DNA from: Granulicatella sp. WM01
Lineage (GTDB): Bacteria; Bacillota; Bacilli; Lactobacillales; Aerococcaceae
Direction of reading: 5' to 3'
Length of the DNA stretch: 35,747 bases
Assembly (NCBI RefSeq): GCF_004570605.1
Contig: NZ_SPPB01000011.1
Coordinates: forward strand, 1-35,747
The notes under the pieces were generated by a model. That model ran no database searches and was not told where the DNA came from. It saw only the letters and a program-made list of their open reading frames with translations. The position numbers were made by a program, and so were the translations under genes. The stretch's first letter is position 1, and the number at the start of each line of letters is the position of its first letter. Positions 28,796 to 35,747 of the stretch are shown one piece after another.

Positions 28796-28893
28796 GTCTA
28801 AAAGACCTTATTAATTTCTACTATTGTAGATTTTAATGTGCTACTGTTTTTACACTTGTCTGAAAGACCTATTATAGATAATAGGGGTGTACT
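28796..28893 (+). CRISPR. Orphan Cas12a (type V-A) mini-array: one repeat, one spacer, one degenerate repeat
   Basis: The 36-nt repeat at 28796-28831 begins GTCTAAAAGACC and ends AATTTCTACTATTGTAGAT. The latter is the near-invariant Cas12a crRNA handle, with stem TCTAC/GTAGA and loop TATT. A 26-nt spacer (28832-28857) follows, within the size range of type V-A spacers. At 28858 a second repeat starts GTCTGAAAGACCT (12 of 13 bases as in the first). It then diverges and loses the handle, as terminal repeats commonly do, and carries CCTATTA/TAATAGG instead. No cas12a, cas1, cas2 or cas4 gene is in the window. Repeat identity is direct from sequence; activity is unknown. Confidence 0.85.
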
Positions 28894-28974
28894 ATTTACT
28901 GTTATAGCTATTTAGGAGTGGAGATATTTACTCTAATATAACTAGATAAATTAGAATTTGAATGGAGAAAATAG

Positions 28975-29154
28975 ATGAAACTCAATAAAAATAAATACAT
29001 ACCAATAGGAATAGTATGTCTAGTTTTAGCAATAATTTTAAATAAGACATCTAATATAAGTGATTTAGTGATTGGTATTTTATATGGACTATCAATTGGC
29101 ATATTGCTATTGGAATTATTGATAGTAAAAAGTAATTCTCAGTTTGTTGAATGA
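28975..29154 (+). CDS. Small two-helix membrane protein of unknown function
   Basis: A 59-residue frame from ATG 28975 to TGA 29154 with the ribosome site TGGAGAA a few bases upstream. It starts MKLNKNKYIPIGIVCLVLAI. Two hydrophobic segments (about 9-23 and 32-51) flank a short polar turn (NKTSNISD), followed by a polar end. A perfect 12-bp terminator hairpin lies 18 bp past the stop, which supports a real gene. It is the only coding candidate next to the CRISPR mini-array, 81 bp beyond the degenerate repeat. I recognise no family; a toxin, immunity or stress peptide is possible but not shown. Confidence 0.65.
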   Translation: MKLNKNKYIPIGIVCLVLAIILNKTSNISDLVIGILYGLSIGILLLELLIVKSNSQFVE

Positions 29155-29172
29155 ATCATGAAACAGAAATGT

Positions 29173-29208
29173 AAAAGACAATAGAAATTAAAAGAGCTAT
29201 TGTCTTTT
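29173..29208 (+). terminator. Rho-independent terminator after the small membrane protein
   Basis: AAAAGACAATAG (29173-29184) pairs perfectly with CTATTGTCTTTT (29197-29208) around a 12-nt loop, with further T residues. Confidence 0.88.
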
Positions 29209-29465
29209 TTAGTGCAATATAACAAGTAGGTAAAAATGATGATTATCATTAAACTTGTAAAAAGAATTGTTTTAGATAGCATACCTTAATAGTCTAATCA
29301 ATATTACGGATTTTCATTATGATAAGTGTATAGTGTTGACACATATTATGATAATTAAGTTTGCAGTTCTAAGAGTGTATATGAGATGTTTTATAGGATT
29401 GTACAGTCCTCTACTATTAGTTAAGCAAATATCTTACATGAAAATAATAGAATAAATATGATTTT
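29209..29465. other. Non-coding region ending in an orphan terminator
   Basis: No reading frame with a ribosome site. It contains TTGACA near 29335 without a clear -10 box. The strong terminator at 29466 has no coding gene immediately upstream, so this stretch may encode a small RNA or be a decayed gene. Confidence 0.35.
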
Positions 29466-29494
29466 AGGAGTGACTGTTTTCAGTCACTCCTTTT
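29466..29494 (+). terminator. Strong orphan rho-independent terminator
   Basis: AGGAGTGACTG (29466-29476) pairs perfectly with CAGTCACTCCT (29481-29491) around TTTT, followed by TTT. It is the most G-C-rich hairpin in this AT-rich stretch, and the nearest upstream gene already has its own terminator at 29173. Confidence 0.9.
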
Positions 29495-29669
29495 AAAGTA
29501 ATGCATAAATGCTTTAATATTGGATAACTGCATTTTAAAATTAAGTTTATTTTTTCATGTTTTTGTCATAGTGTTAAAAAAATTGTTTTTCTTTACTGTT
29601 TATTACTTTTGCATTTAATAATTAAGAGGGGGATAAAAATAAGGAAATATGAATTATGGGAATGATTTA

Positions 29670-29678
29670 TGGTATAAT
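29670..29678 (+). promoter_or_regulatory. Extended -10 promoter before the phosphatase gene
   Basis: TGGTATAAT (29670-29678) is a perfect extended -10 element about 100 bp upstream of the phosphatase start. It probably drives the phosphatase-TPR-cca-pbp cluster. Confidence 0.6.
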
Positions 29679-29776
29679 AAATAAGCATAGTTTACGCTAA
29701 ATATGATGTGAGGATGGTTATATCATTTAATCATGCGTAATAACTATTTGGAATGTACAGAAAAGGAGAGAATATG

Positions 29777-30238
29777 ATGAAAGTATTATTTGTTTGTTTA
29801 GGAAATATTTGCCGTTCACCTATGGCTGAAGGTATTTTTAAAGATATGGTTAATAAAGAAAACTTAAGTCATCTTATTTCTGTTGATTCGGCTGCGACTG
29901 GAACGTGGAATTTAGGACAGGCACCTCATCAAAAAACGCAACAAAAATTAGCTGAAGTTGGGATAGACACTAATGGTATGGTATCCAGAGTATTGAATGA
30001 TCATGATTTAAGTTATGATTATATTATTGGAATGGATTCTAGCAATATTGCTAATATTAATCATTTCATTAAAAACAGACAATCTGGGCAAGTTATGCGT
30101 TTGCTACAGTTTGCCAAAGAAGATAGAGATATTGCTGATCCTTATTATACGGGTGATTTTGAACAAACCTTTCAGGATATTACAAAAGGGTGTCAAGGGC
30201 TTTTAGAGCATATAAAAAAAGAATTAAATGAGGTATAA
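29777..30238 (+). CDS. Low-molecular-weight protein tyrosine phosphatase
   Basis: A cytosolic phosphotyrosine phosphatase. The N-terminal loop CLGNICRS holds the catalytic Cys (C8) and Arg (R14). The general-acid Asp is in IADPYYTG near the C-terminus. The protein is 153 residues from ATG 29777. AAGGAG at 29763-29768 fits 29777 best; an adjacent in-frame ATG at 29774 is equally possible, and the longer start at 29753 is upstream of the ribosome site. Targets in Firmicutes include capsule or stress kinases, but no tyrosine kinase gene is nearby. Its end overlaps or abuts the TPR gene. Confidence 0.93.
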   Translation: MKVLFVCLGNICRSPMAEGIFKDMVNKENLSHLISVDSAATGTWNLGQAPHQKTQQKLAEVGIDTNGMVSRVLNDHDLSYDYIIGMDSSNIANINHFIKNRQSGQVMRLLQFAKEDRDIADPYYTGDFEQTFQDITKGCQGLLEHIKKELNEV

Positions 30239-30245
30239 AGATAAC

Positions 30246-31487
30246 ATGAGCATGAAAGATTATGAACAAGGCATTATGGCAGCTATTAAACAAGGACAAC
30301 TAAAGCAAGCTGAGAAAACCATTCAGCAAGCTATAGAATTTGCTATTGTATATCATCAAGAATTAGAGGCCTATGAGTTGGTTGAAACACTTCGGCAATT
30401 AGGGTATCTTGATTATGCTTTGTTAGCGTGTCAATGTGCCATGCAAAATTGGGAAAATGACGAGTGGGACTTGTTACTGGCAGAATTATATATGGATAAC
30501 GATGATTTAGATGATGCACTAGAGCGTTTACTGATGATTAATGAACAATCTTCTCTTTATCCTAGTGCATTAGTGATGATGGCTGAATTGTATCAATTAG
30601 AAGAATTATATGAAGTTTCTGAACAAAAATTGCTTCATGCTAAGCAGATAGTACCAGATGAACCAATCATTGATTTTGCTCTAGGGGAATTATATGGGTT
30701 AATGGGAGAATATCAAAACGCATTGATGTGCTATCAAAAGGTAGAAACAGCTCATATTATTGAGAAAGAAGAGTTATACAAAAAAATAGCACGTATGTTA
30801 ATGGCATTAGGCGAATTTGAAGAGGCAATTGTCTACCTAGAAAAGTTGACAATGGAAGAGCATCATTCTGAGAGCATGTTTGAATTAGGTTTAGCCTATT
30901 ATCAAATTCAAGAATATGAGCGATCAATAAAATGGTTTGAAGAACTGTTAGCAAAAGATCCTGATTATTTATCAGCACATCATTACCTAGCTAAAGCACT
31001 TATTGAAACTAGACAAACTGATAAAGCTAAAACGTTTTTGGAGCATGCTCTTAAAGAGAATCCGTATCAAAGTGCATTGTATGTTGAATTATATGCTCTA
31101 TATACACAATATAAATTGTGGGAAAAAAGAGAACAACTTATTGAACAAGCAAGAGAGTATTTGCCAGATGATACCACATTAAATGTGCTTTATGCCTACC
31201 TGTTAAAAGAAAAAGAATGGTATGATGAACTTATTGAATTTGTAGAAAAACAATTGGAAGAAGATGAAGATAGTGAATTTTATTGGTTATTAGCCTATGC
31301 TTATGGAAAGAATGAACAAGATGATAAAGCACAACATTACTATACATTAGCTTATCGTATGTTTTATGAAGACGCACAATTTTTAGAAGATTATGCGTTA
31401 TATTTAAGAGAAATTGGGAAAAAAGATGAATTAGCAAATATAATGGTACAATTAAAACAGATAAATCCTGAATGGACTTTGTCATAA
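30246..31487 (+). CDS. Tetratricopeptide-repeat protein
   Basis: A cytosolic scaffold of about 413 residues built almost entirely of TPR helical hairpins. Repeats can be seen through the spaced Leu/Ala/Tyr patterns, for example ALGELYGLMGEYQNALMCYQ in part, ELGLAYYQIQEYERSIKWFEELLAKDP and LAKALIETRQTDKAKTFLEHALKENP. The composition is strongly acidic. The start is uncertain: ATG 30246 (MSMKDYEQG) is my choice, while ATG 30228 would overlap the phosphatase stop. Such proteins sit next to hup or cca in several lactic-acid bacteria; their function is not defined. Confidence 0.85.
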   Translation: MSMKDYEQGIMAAIKQGQLKQAEKTIQQAIEFAIVYHQELEAYELVETLRQLGYLDYALLACQCAMQNWENDEWDLLLAELYMDNDDLDDALERLLMINEQSSLYPSALVMMAELYQLEELYEVSEQKLLHAKQIVPDEPIIDFALGELYGLMGEYQNALMCYQKVETAHIIEKEELYKKIARMLMALGEFEEAIVYLEKLTMEEHHSESMFELGLAYYQIQEYERSIKWFEELLAKDPDYLSAHHYLAKALIETRQTDKAKTFLEHALKENPYQSALYVELYALYTQYKLWEKREQLIEQAREYLPDDTTLNVLYAYLLKEKEWYDELIEFVEKQLEEDEDSEFYWLLAYAYGKNEQDDKAQHYYTLAYRMFYEDAQFLEDYALYLREIGKKDELANIMVQLKQINPEWTLS

Positions 31488-31500
31488 GAAAGGAGGAAAC

Positions 31501-32709
31501 ATGTTACAGCATGAATTATTTCAACAGGCACTTCCTTTATTAGAGAAAATTGAACAAGCTGGATTTGAGGCATATTTTGTAGGGGGATGTGTGCGAGATA
31601 CATTATTGAAACGACCTATTTCAGATATTGATATTGCCACAAATGCTTTTCCACAGGAAATTAAATCTATTTTTAAAAAGACTGTTGATGTCGGTATTGA
31701 ACACGGAACGGTTATGGTCTTATATAACAATCATTCTTATGAAATTACAACATTTCGTACAGAAACAACGTATAAAGATTATCGTCATCCAGATACGGTT
31801 ACATTTGTGAGAAGTTTGGAAGAAGATTTAAAAAGACGAGATTTCACAATTAATGCCTTAGCTTTGGACTGTCGGGGGAAATTGTATGATTTTCATCATG
31901 GACAAATGGATTTACAAGAAAAGCGTATTCGCGCGGTAGGATGTTCTCACGAACGTTTCCATGAAGATGCATTACGTATGATGAGAGCTGTACGTTTTGC
32001 TGGGCAATTAGGTTTTGGAATTGATGAACAGACGAAACAAGGTATTTCTCAACATGCGCATTTATTAGAAAAAATTGCTATAGAACGGATTTGTGTTGAA
32101 TGGGAAAAATTGATGTGTGCCAAAGAGAAAGCAAAGGGAATAGATGTTTTTGTAGATACTGGTTTATATGTTTATTGCCCTTATTTTAAGGAAGAGGAAC
32201 AAGCGATTAAACATTTTTCGACTATTCAGTTGAGTTTGCTTCCCGTACCTTGTCACTGGGCTATGCTAGTTTACTATACACAAATTAAAAGAGAAAATAT
32301 TTCACAGTTCTTAAAAGCGTGGAAATTGTCTAATGATTTTGTGAACCAGATAAAAGTGATGGTGTCTGTTTTAGACTGGCGAGAAACAAGTGAGTGGACG
32401 TGTGATAGGTTATTTGATGTGGGAGAAACATTGACGTGTTTAAGTGAAGAACTTGCTTGGCAAATGGGGCTGATTGAACACAAGCAAGATGTTGAACAAT
32501 TGTATAATCAATTGCCTATTAAATCAGTTAGCGATTTAGCATTAGGTGGGCAAGAAATTATGGCGTTGTTACAGCAAGAGCGTGGTGGGAAGTATTTAGG
32601 GGAAATTATTGAACACATGCGTCAAGAGGTTCTGCATAATCGGATAAAGAACACAAAAGAGCATTTAAGTGAGTGGATATTGGAACATTATGGGCATATA
32701 AGGAGTTGA
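31501..32709 (+). CDS. cca: CCA-adding tRNA nucleotidyltransferase
   Basis: Adds or repairs the 3' CCA end of tRNAs using CTP and ATP. The 402-residue class II enzyme has the head domain motif YFVGGCVRDTLL, the metal-binding pair DIDIA, the RRDFTINALA motif, the nucleotide-recognition motif EDALRMMRAVRFA, and an alpha-helical body and tail. All are typical of the Firmicutes enzyme. AAAGGAGG lies 5-6 nt before the ATG, 13 nt after the TPR gene. The pbp gene starts 5 nt after its stop, so the four genes 29777-34772 form one tight cluster. Confidence 0.95.
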   Translation: MLQHELFQQALPLLEKIEQAGFEAYFVGGCVRDTLLKRPISDIDIATNAFPQEIKSIFKKTVDVGIEHGTVMVLYNNHSYEITTFRTETTYKDYRHPDTVTFVRSLEEDLKRRDFTINALALDCRGKLYDFHHGQMDLQEKRIRAVGCSHERFHEDALRMMRAVRFAGQLGFGIDEQTKQGISQHAHLLEKIAIERICVEWEKLMCAKEKAKGIDVFVDTGLYVYCPYFKEEEQAIKHFSTIQLSLLPVPCHWAMLVYYTQIKRENISQFLKAWKLSNDFVNQIKVMVSVLDWRETSEWTCDRLFDVGETLTCLSEELAWQMGLIEHKQDVEQLYNQLPIKSVSDLALGGQEIMALLQQERGGKYLGEIIEHMRQEVLHNRIKNTKEHLSEWILEHYGHIRS

Positions 32710-32714
32710 TGTGA

Positions 32715-34772
32715 ATGACTAGTAGAATGGATCGTCATCAAAAACAAAGTGTCATAAAGCAAATACGTGGACGAGTGAAACAGTATCATCTTGTGAAATG
32801 GATTGTCTTTTTAACATTAATGGGATGTATCATTTTTAGTAGTTATTTATTATATTTAGCTAAAACTACAGATATTAAGGCGTTAAAAGTCAGTTTAGAA
32901 CAAAAGACGATTTTGTATGATGCCAATGGAGAGCAAGCAGGAGAATTGCTTCAACAAAAAGGAACTTTTGTGCCTCTAGGTGAAATCTCGCCTCACATTG
33001 TGGATGCCGTGATTTCAACAGAAGATAGACGGTTTTATACGCATTCAGGTGTAGATTATTTAGGCATTGCAAGATCAAGTTTAGGTTTTTTTGTAAATGG
33101 GTTTAAAGTAAGTGGCGGAGGGAGTACAATTACACAACAATTAGCCAAAAATGCTTATTTAACACAAAAGCAGACATTCATTCGTAAAGCACAAGAAGTT
33201 TTTCTAGCTTTAGAGATTGAACGTCAGTATTCAAAAGATGATATTCTAACAATGTATTTAAATCACGCTTATTTTGGACAAGGTGTGTGGGGTGTTGAAG
33301 ATGCCTCCAAAAAATACTTTGGAAAGTCAGCTAAAGAGCTGAGTGTTCCGGAAGCAGCTGTCATTGCAGGGATGTTAAAAAGTCCTACATATTATAACCC
33401 AATAGATTATCCAAAAGAAGCAAAAGACAGACGTGATACAGTCATTGAGTTGATGAAAACGAATGGGAAAATTTCAGCCGATGAAGCTACAATGTACATG
33501 CAGACAGATATTGTTTTACAAGATAAATATGATGTGATGTCTAATTATCAATATCCATACTTCTTTGATTCAGTTATTGATGAAGCAGAGAAAAAATACG
33601 GCATTACAGAGGAAGATTTATTAACAAAAGGATATAAAATATATACCACTTTAAATCAAAATTATCAAAAACAACTTAATCAAGCCTATGACAATCAAGA
33701 ATTATTTCAAAATGCACAAGATGGAACTTTAGTACAGAGTGCAACGGTAATGATGCATCCAAAAACAGGTGGTGTGCTTGCATTAGTTGGTGGACGTGGT
33801 GAACATGTGTATCGAGGATTTAATCGAGCAACGCAAATGTATAGGCAACCAGGTTCAACCATAAAACCTTTAGTAGTATACACGCCCGCTTTAGAACAGG
33901 GATACACACCAGATTCTATTTTAGTTGATGAAGAATTATCTTATGGAAGTGATCATTATACACCTAAAAACTGGAATTATGTGTCTATTGGAAAAATTCC
34001 ATTGTATCAAGCCTTGGTAGAAAGTAAAAATACAAGTGCAGTGTGGTTATTAGATAAAATTGGACTACAAACAGGACTGGACAAACTGCATGATTTTGGC
34101 ATTGAAACACAAAAAGATGATCATTATTTAGGAATTGCTTTAGGAGGTATGACTAAAGGCGTTACACTTATGCACATGACGTCTGCGTATACAGCTTTTG
34201 CTAATAACGGTGTAAGGCAAGAGCCTTATTTCATCACAAAAATTATCGATGCTTCAGGAAATGCTATTGTGGATAAAACATATAATCACACATATCGTGT
34301 TATGAGTGATGGGATTGCTAATGAAATGACACGTATTATGCTTGGGGTTTATGAACAAGACGGTACAGGTTATGTACCACTAAATCATTCTGATTACCAA
34401 ATTGCCGGAAAAACAGGAACAACAGAAGTACCAGGACAAACTGGAGCGCAAGATAAATGGATAATTGCCTATACACCTGATTTTGTGTACACAACATGGA
34501 TGGGATTCGACGAAACAAGTCAAAATACGAAACTGGAATCTGCCTATTCTCAAATACAGCCATTTTTCCAAACAACTATCAATGATGTGTTGGCAGTTTC
34601 TCCGTTAACATCGTTCCAATTAAAATCAGTGACAACACAAAAACAAGAAGAAAAAGCAAACCGAAATTGGTTTGAAAAAGCTACGGATAAACTCGAATCA
34701 TTTGGTAGAGATATTGGAGATGGTATAGGTAACCTTTGGAATGGTATTACAAATTTCTTTAACGGCAGATAA
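32715..34772 (+). CDS. pbp2A: Class A penicillin-binding protein (PBP2a-type)
   Basis: A bifunctional cell-wall synthase: glycosyltransferase plus transpeptidase outside the membrane. The 685-residue protein has a basic cytosolic N-terminus and one membrane anchor (about 28-48). The GT51 domain contains STEDRRFYTHSGVD with catalytic E103, GGGSTITQQLAKNAYL and YLNHAYFGQGVWGVEDASKKYFGK. The transpeptidase domain has the active-site serine in GSTIKP (about 382), SKN near 437 and KTGTT near 563. The short C-terminal tail is rich in Asn, Gly and Phe. Sequence blocks resemble streptococcal PBP2a more than PBP1a. AGGAG at 32701-32705 sets ATG 32715. Confidence 0.93.
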   Translation: MTSRMDRHQKQSVIKQIRGRVKQYHLVKWIVFLTLMGCIIFSSYLLYLAKTTDIKALKVSLEQKTILYDANGEQAGELLQQKGTFVPLGEISPHIVDAVISTEDRRFYTHSGVDYLGIARSSLGFFVNGFKVSGGGSTITQQLAKNAYLTQKQTFIRKAQEVFLALEIERQYSKDDILTMYLNHAYFGQGVWGVEDASKKYFGKSAKELSVPEAAVIAGMLKSPTYYNPIDYPKEAKDRRDTVIELMKTNGKISADEATMYMQTDIVLQDKYDVMSNYQYPYFFDSVIDEAEKKYGITEEDLLTKGYKIYTTLNQNYQKQLNQAYDNQELFQNAQDGTLVQSATVMMHPKTGGVLALVGGRGEHVYRGFNRATQMYRQPGSTIKPLVVYTPALEQGYTPDSILVDEELSYGSDHYTPKNWNYVSIGKIPLYQALVESKNTSAVWLLDKIGLQTGLDKLHDFGIETQKDDHYLGIALGGMTKGVTLMHMTSAYTAFANNGVRQEPYFITKIIDASGNAIVDKTYNHTYRVMSDGIANEMTRIMLGVYEQDGTGYVPLNHSDYQIAGKTGTTEVPGQTGAQDKWIIAYTPDFVYTTWMGFDETSQNTKLESAYSQIQPFFQTTINDVLAVSPLTSFQLKSVTTQKQEEKANRNWFEKATDKLESFGRDIGDGIGNLWNGITNFFNGR

Positions 34773-35067
34773 AATGGATTTGTGCCTAAAAATAAACCAA
34801 GCAACAAACAAGGTAAAACAGTGCAAACATAGCAATAAAAATCAAAATATTAGACATACTACAATTGCAATAGAGATTGCTTAAATCTGTTTGTTCAAGT
34901 TTTAGGAGAATGTATTGTCAAAAACATGAATATATAGCATGTATGAATAGAAGAAAAGCAGAGTATTTTTGAAAAAATAGTTTATTAAGAGTAGTGATTA
35001 TATTTGGTTTATACAAAATGAAAAATCGGATAAAGTCCCGTTAATAAAACTAAAGGAAAAATTCTTT
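34773..35067. other. Intergenic region between pbp2A and the ISL3 element
   Basis: Nothing gene-like. AT-rich, with no clear terminator after pbp2A. Its right end meets the duplicated half-repeat at 35068. Confidence 0.5.
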
Positions 35068-35106
35068 GGGTGTACAATAAAATCGTGTGGGTAAACGAAA
35101 AGTTCA
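35068..35106. repeat. Truncated direct copy of the palindrome's left half
   Basis: GGGTGTACAATAAAATCGTG (35068-35087) and the following GTAAACGAAAAGTTC repeat, 39 bp later, as GGGTGTACAATAAATCGTG and GAACAAAAAAGTTC (35107-35144). Only the second unit continues into the right arm. The tandem half-copies suggest slippage or nested insertion at the end of the IS. Confidence 0.75.
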
Positions 35107-35156
35107 GGGTGTACAATAAATCGTGTTGGTGAACAAAAAAGTTCGCCAACACGATT
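35107..35156. repeat. ISL3-associated palindrome, copy 3
   Basis: AATCGTGTTGGTGAAC (35119-35134) is an inverted repeat of GTTCGCCAACACGATT (35141-35156) with one imperfect pair. A long T-run follows. It lies 73 bp before the transposase start codon, so it is probably in the left end of the element or a site the element sits beside. Compensatory changes relative to copy 2 (GGTAAAC with GTTTGCC, GGTGAAC with GTTCGCC) indicate that base pairing is conserved. Confidence 0.8.
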
Positions 35157-35229
35157 ATTTTTTTATAGAAAAAAGTGAAGCAAACCAGTAAACTATAAGT
35201 TGAGAGAAAATAGTAAAGAGGTGCTTCAC

Positions 35230-35747
35230 ATGGATAAGAATACCAGAAAATTATTGAAATTGGAAGAAGAATTTGAATTTCCAGAAAATTGGCTAACTCA
35301 AGACGTGCAACATCATATTAAATATCATATTATTCATGCCAGCTGGGAAAGAAAAATAGAAAAATGTCATCATTGTGGGCATAATCAGCTGATTCGTTAT
35401 GGGAGTTATTTAAGAAAAATAAAATTATTACCTGTTTATGAAAATCCCACTAAATTACATTTAAAAATGAGACGTTATCAATGTACTTGTTGTCATAAAA
35501 CGATGACCTGTGAAACACCTATTGTTAAAAAATATTGTCATATTGCTACAGCTGTCTATCAAAAAGCTTTGTCACTATTATCAAAATCTGTGACGAAAAA
35601 ACATATTGCTCAAGAATTAGCTGTGTCTGACGCTTCCGTTCACCGTGTAATGCAACAGGCAGTGATCAGTTGTAAACAAACTTATAGCTATTTACCTAAA
35701 GTACTGTGTATTGATGAGTTTAAAGCTTTAAAAACAAGTTATTCAAA
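35230..35747 (+). mobile_element. ISL3-family transposase, 5' part (cut by window end)
   Basis: The frame starts at ATG 35230 after the ribosome site AGAGGTG and is still open after 172 codons at the window edge. The N-terminal zinc-binding domain has CHHCGHN and CTCCHKT. A helix-turn-helix follows (KKHIAQELAVSDASVHRVMQ), then the beginning of the catalytic domain at LCIDEFKALK, whose Asp is the first of the DDE triad. This order is diagnostic of ISL3 transposases. The element therefore continues to the right. The terminal inverted repeat could not be fixed. Confidence 0.92.

Overview
The window is chromosomal DNA from a low-G+C Gram-positive bacterium (roughly one-third G+C by eye). AGGAGG-type ribosome sites, a complete PdhABCD complex, ComEA/ComEC, CcpA with an own-promoter cre-like site, RibU and an ISL3 transposase all point to Lactobacillales. 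The run ferredoxin - LysM protein - cmk - rpsA - der - hup matches my memory of enterococcal gene order. I place it in or near the Enterococcaceae, Carnobacteriaceae or Aerococcaceae and do not name a genus.

Layout. 1-3119: an inverted-repeat-rich leader, then comEA and comEC; comEC carries a frameshift just before its HHGS motif. 3367-8663: the pyruvate dehydrogenase genes pdhA, pdhB and pdhC, then a 409-bp gap and pdhD. 8828-11865: a DUF896 protein, a YneF-like membrane protein, convergent plsC and an RsmJ-like methyltransferase. 12073-14728: a promoter, a TPP riboswitch with a readable antiterminator/terminator switch, and a permease, binding protein and ATPase for a thiamine-precursor importer. 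15226-20768: queG, then an esterase-rnr-smpB-phosphatase cluster. 20928-23584: ccpA, an FMN riboswitch with ribU, a convergent ferredoxin gene and a LysM membrane protein. 23764-28387: cmk, rpsA, der and hup, interrupted by an 890-bp gap holding a 20-bp-arm perfect palindrome. 28435-29752: a 1.3-kb accessory stretch. 29777-34772: a low-molecular-weight tyrosine phosphatase, a TPR protein, the CCA-adding enzyme and a class A penicillin-binding protein. 35068-35747: repeats and the 5' part of an ISL3-family transposase gene that runs off the end.

The most unusual item is at 28796-28893: a single 36-nt repeat with the hallmark Cas12a (type V-A) crRNA hairpin, one 26-nt spacer, and a degenerate terminal repeat. 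No cas gene is visible anywhere in the window. A promoter-like sequence lies about 140 bp upstream and a 59-residue two-helix membrane protein gene lies just downstream. It looks like an orphan mini-array, either served in trans or left over from a lost locus.

How the genes fit together: most are housekeeping. Two vitamin-uptake systems under riboswitch control (TPP and FMN) supply cofactors used by the pyruvate dehydrogenase complex (TPP in E1, FAD in E3). CcpA gives carbon-catabolite control. A palindrome of about 39 bp occurs at 9445, 14786 and 35119, the last immediately upstream of the ISL3 transposase gene, suggesting remnants of or targets for that element.
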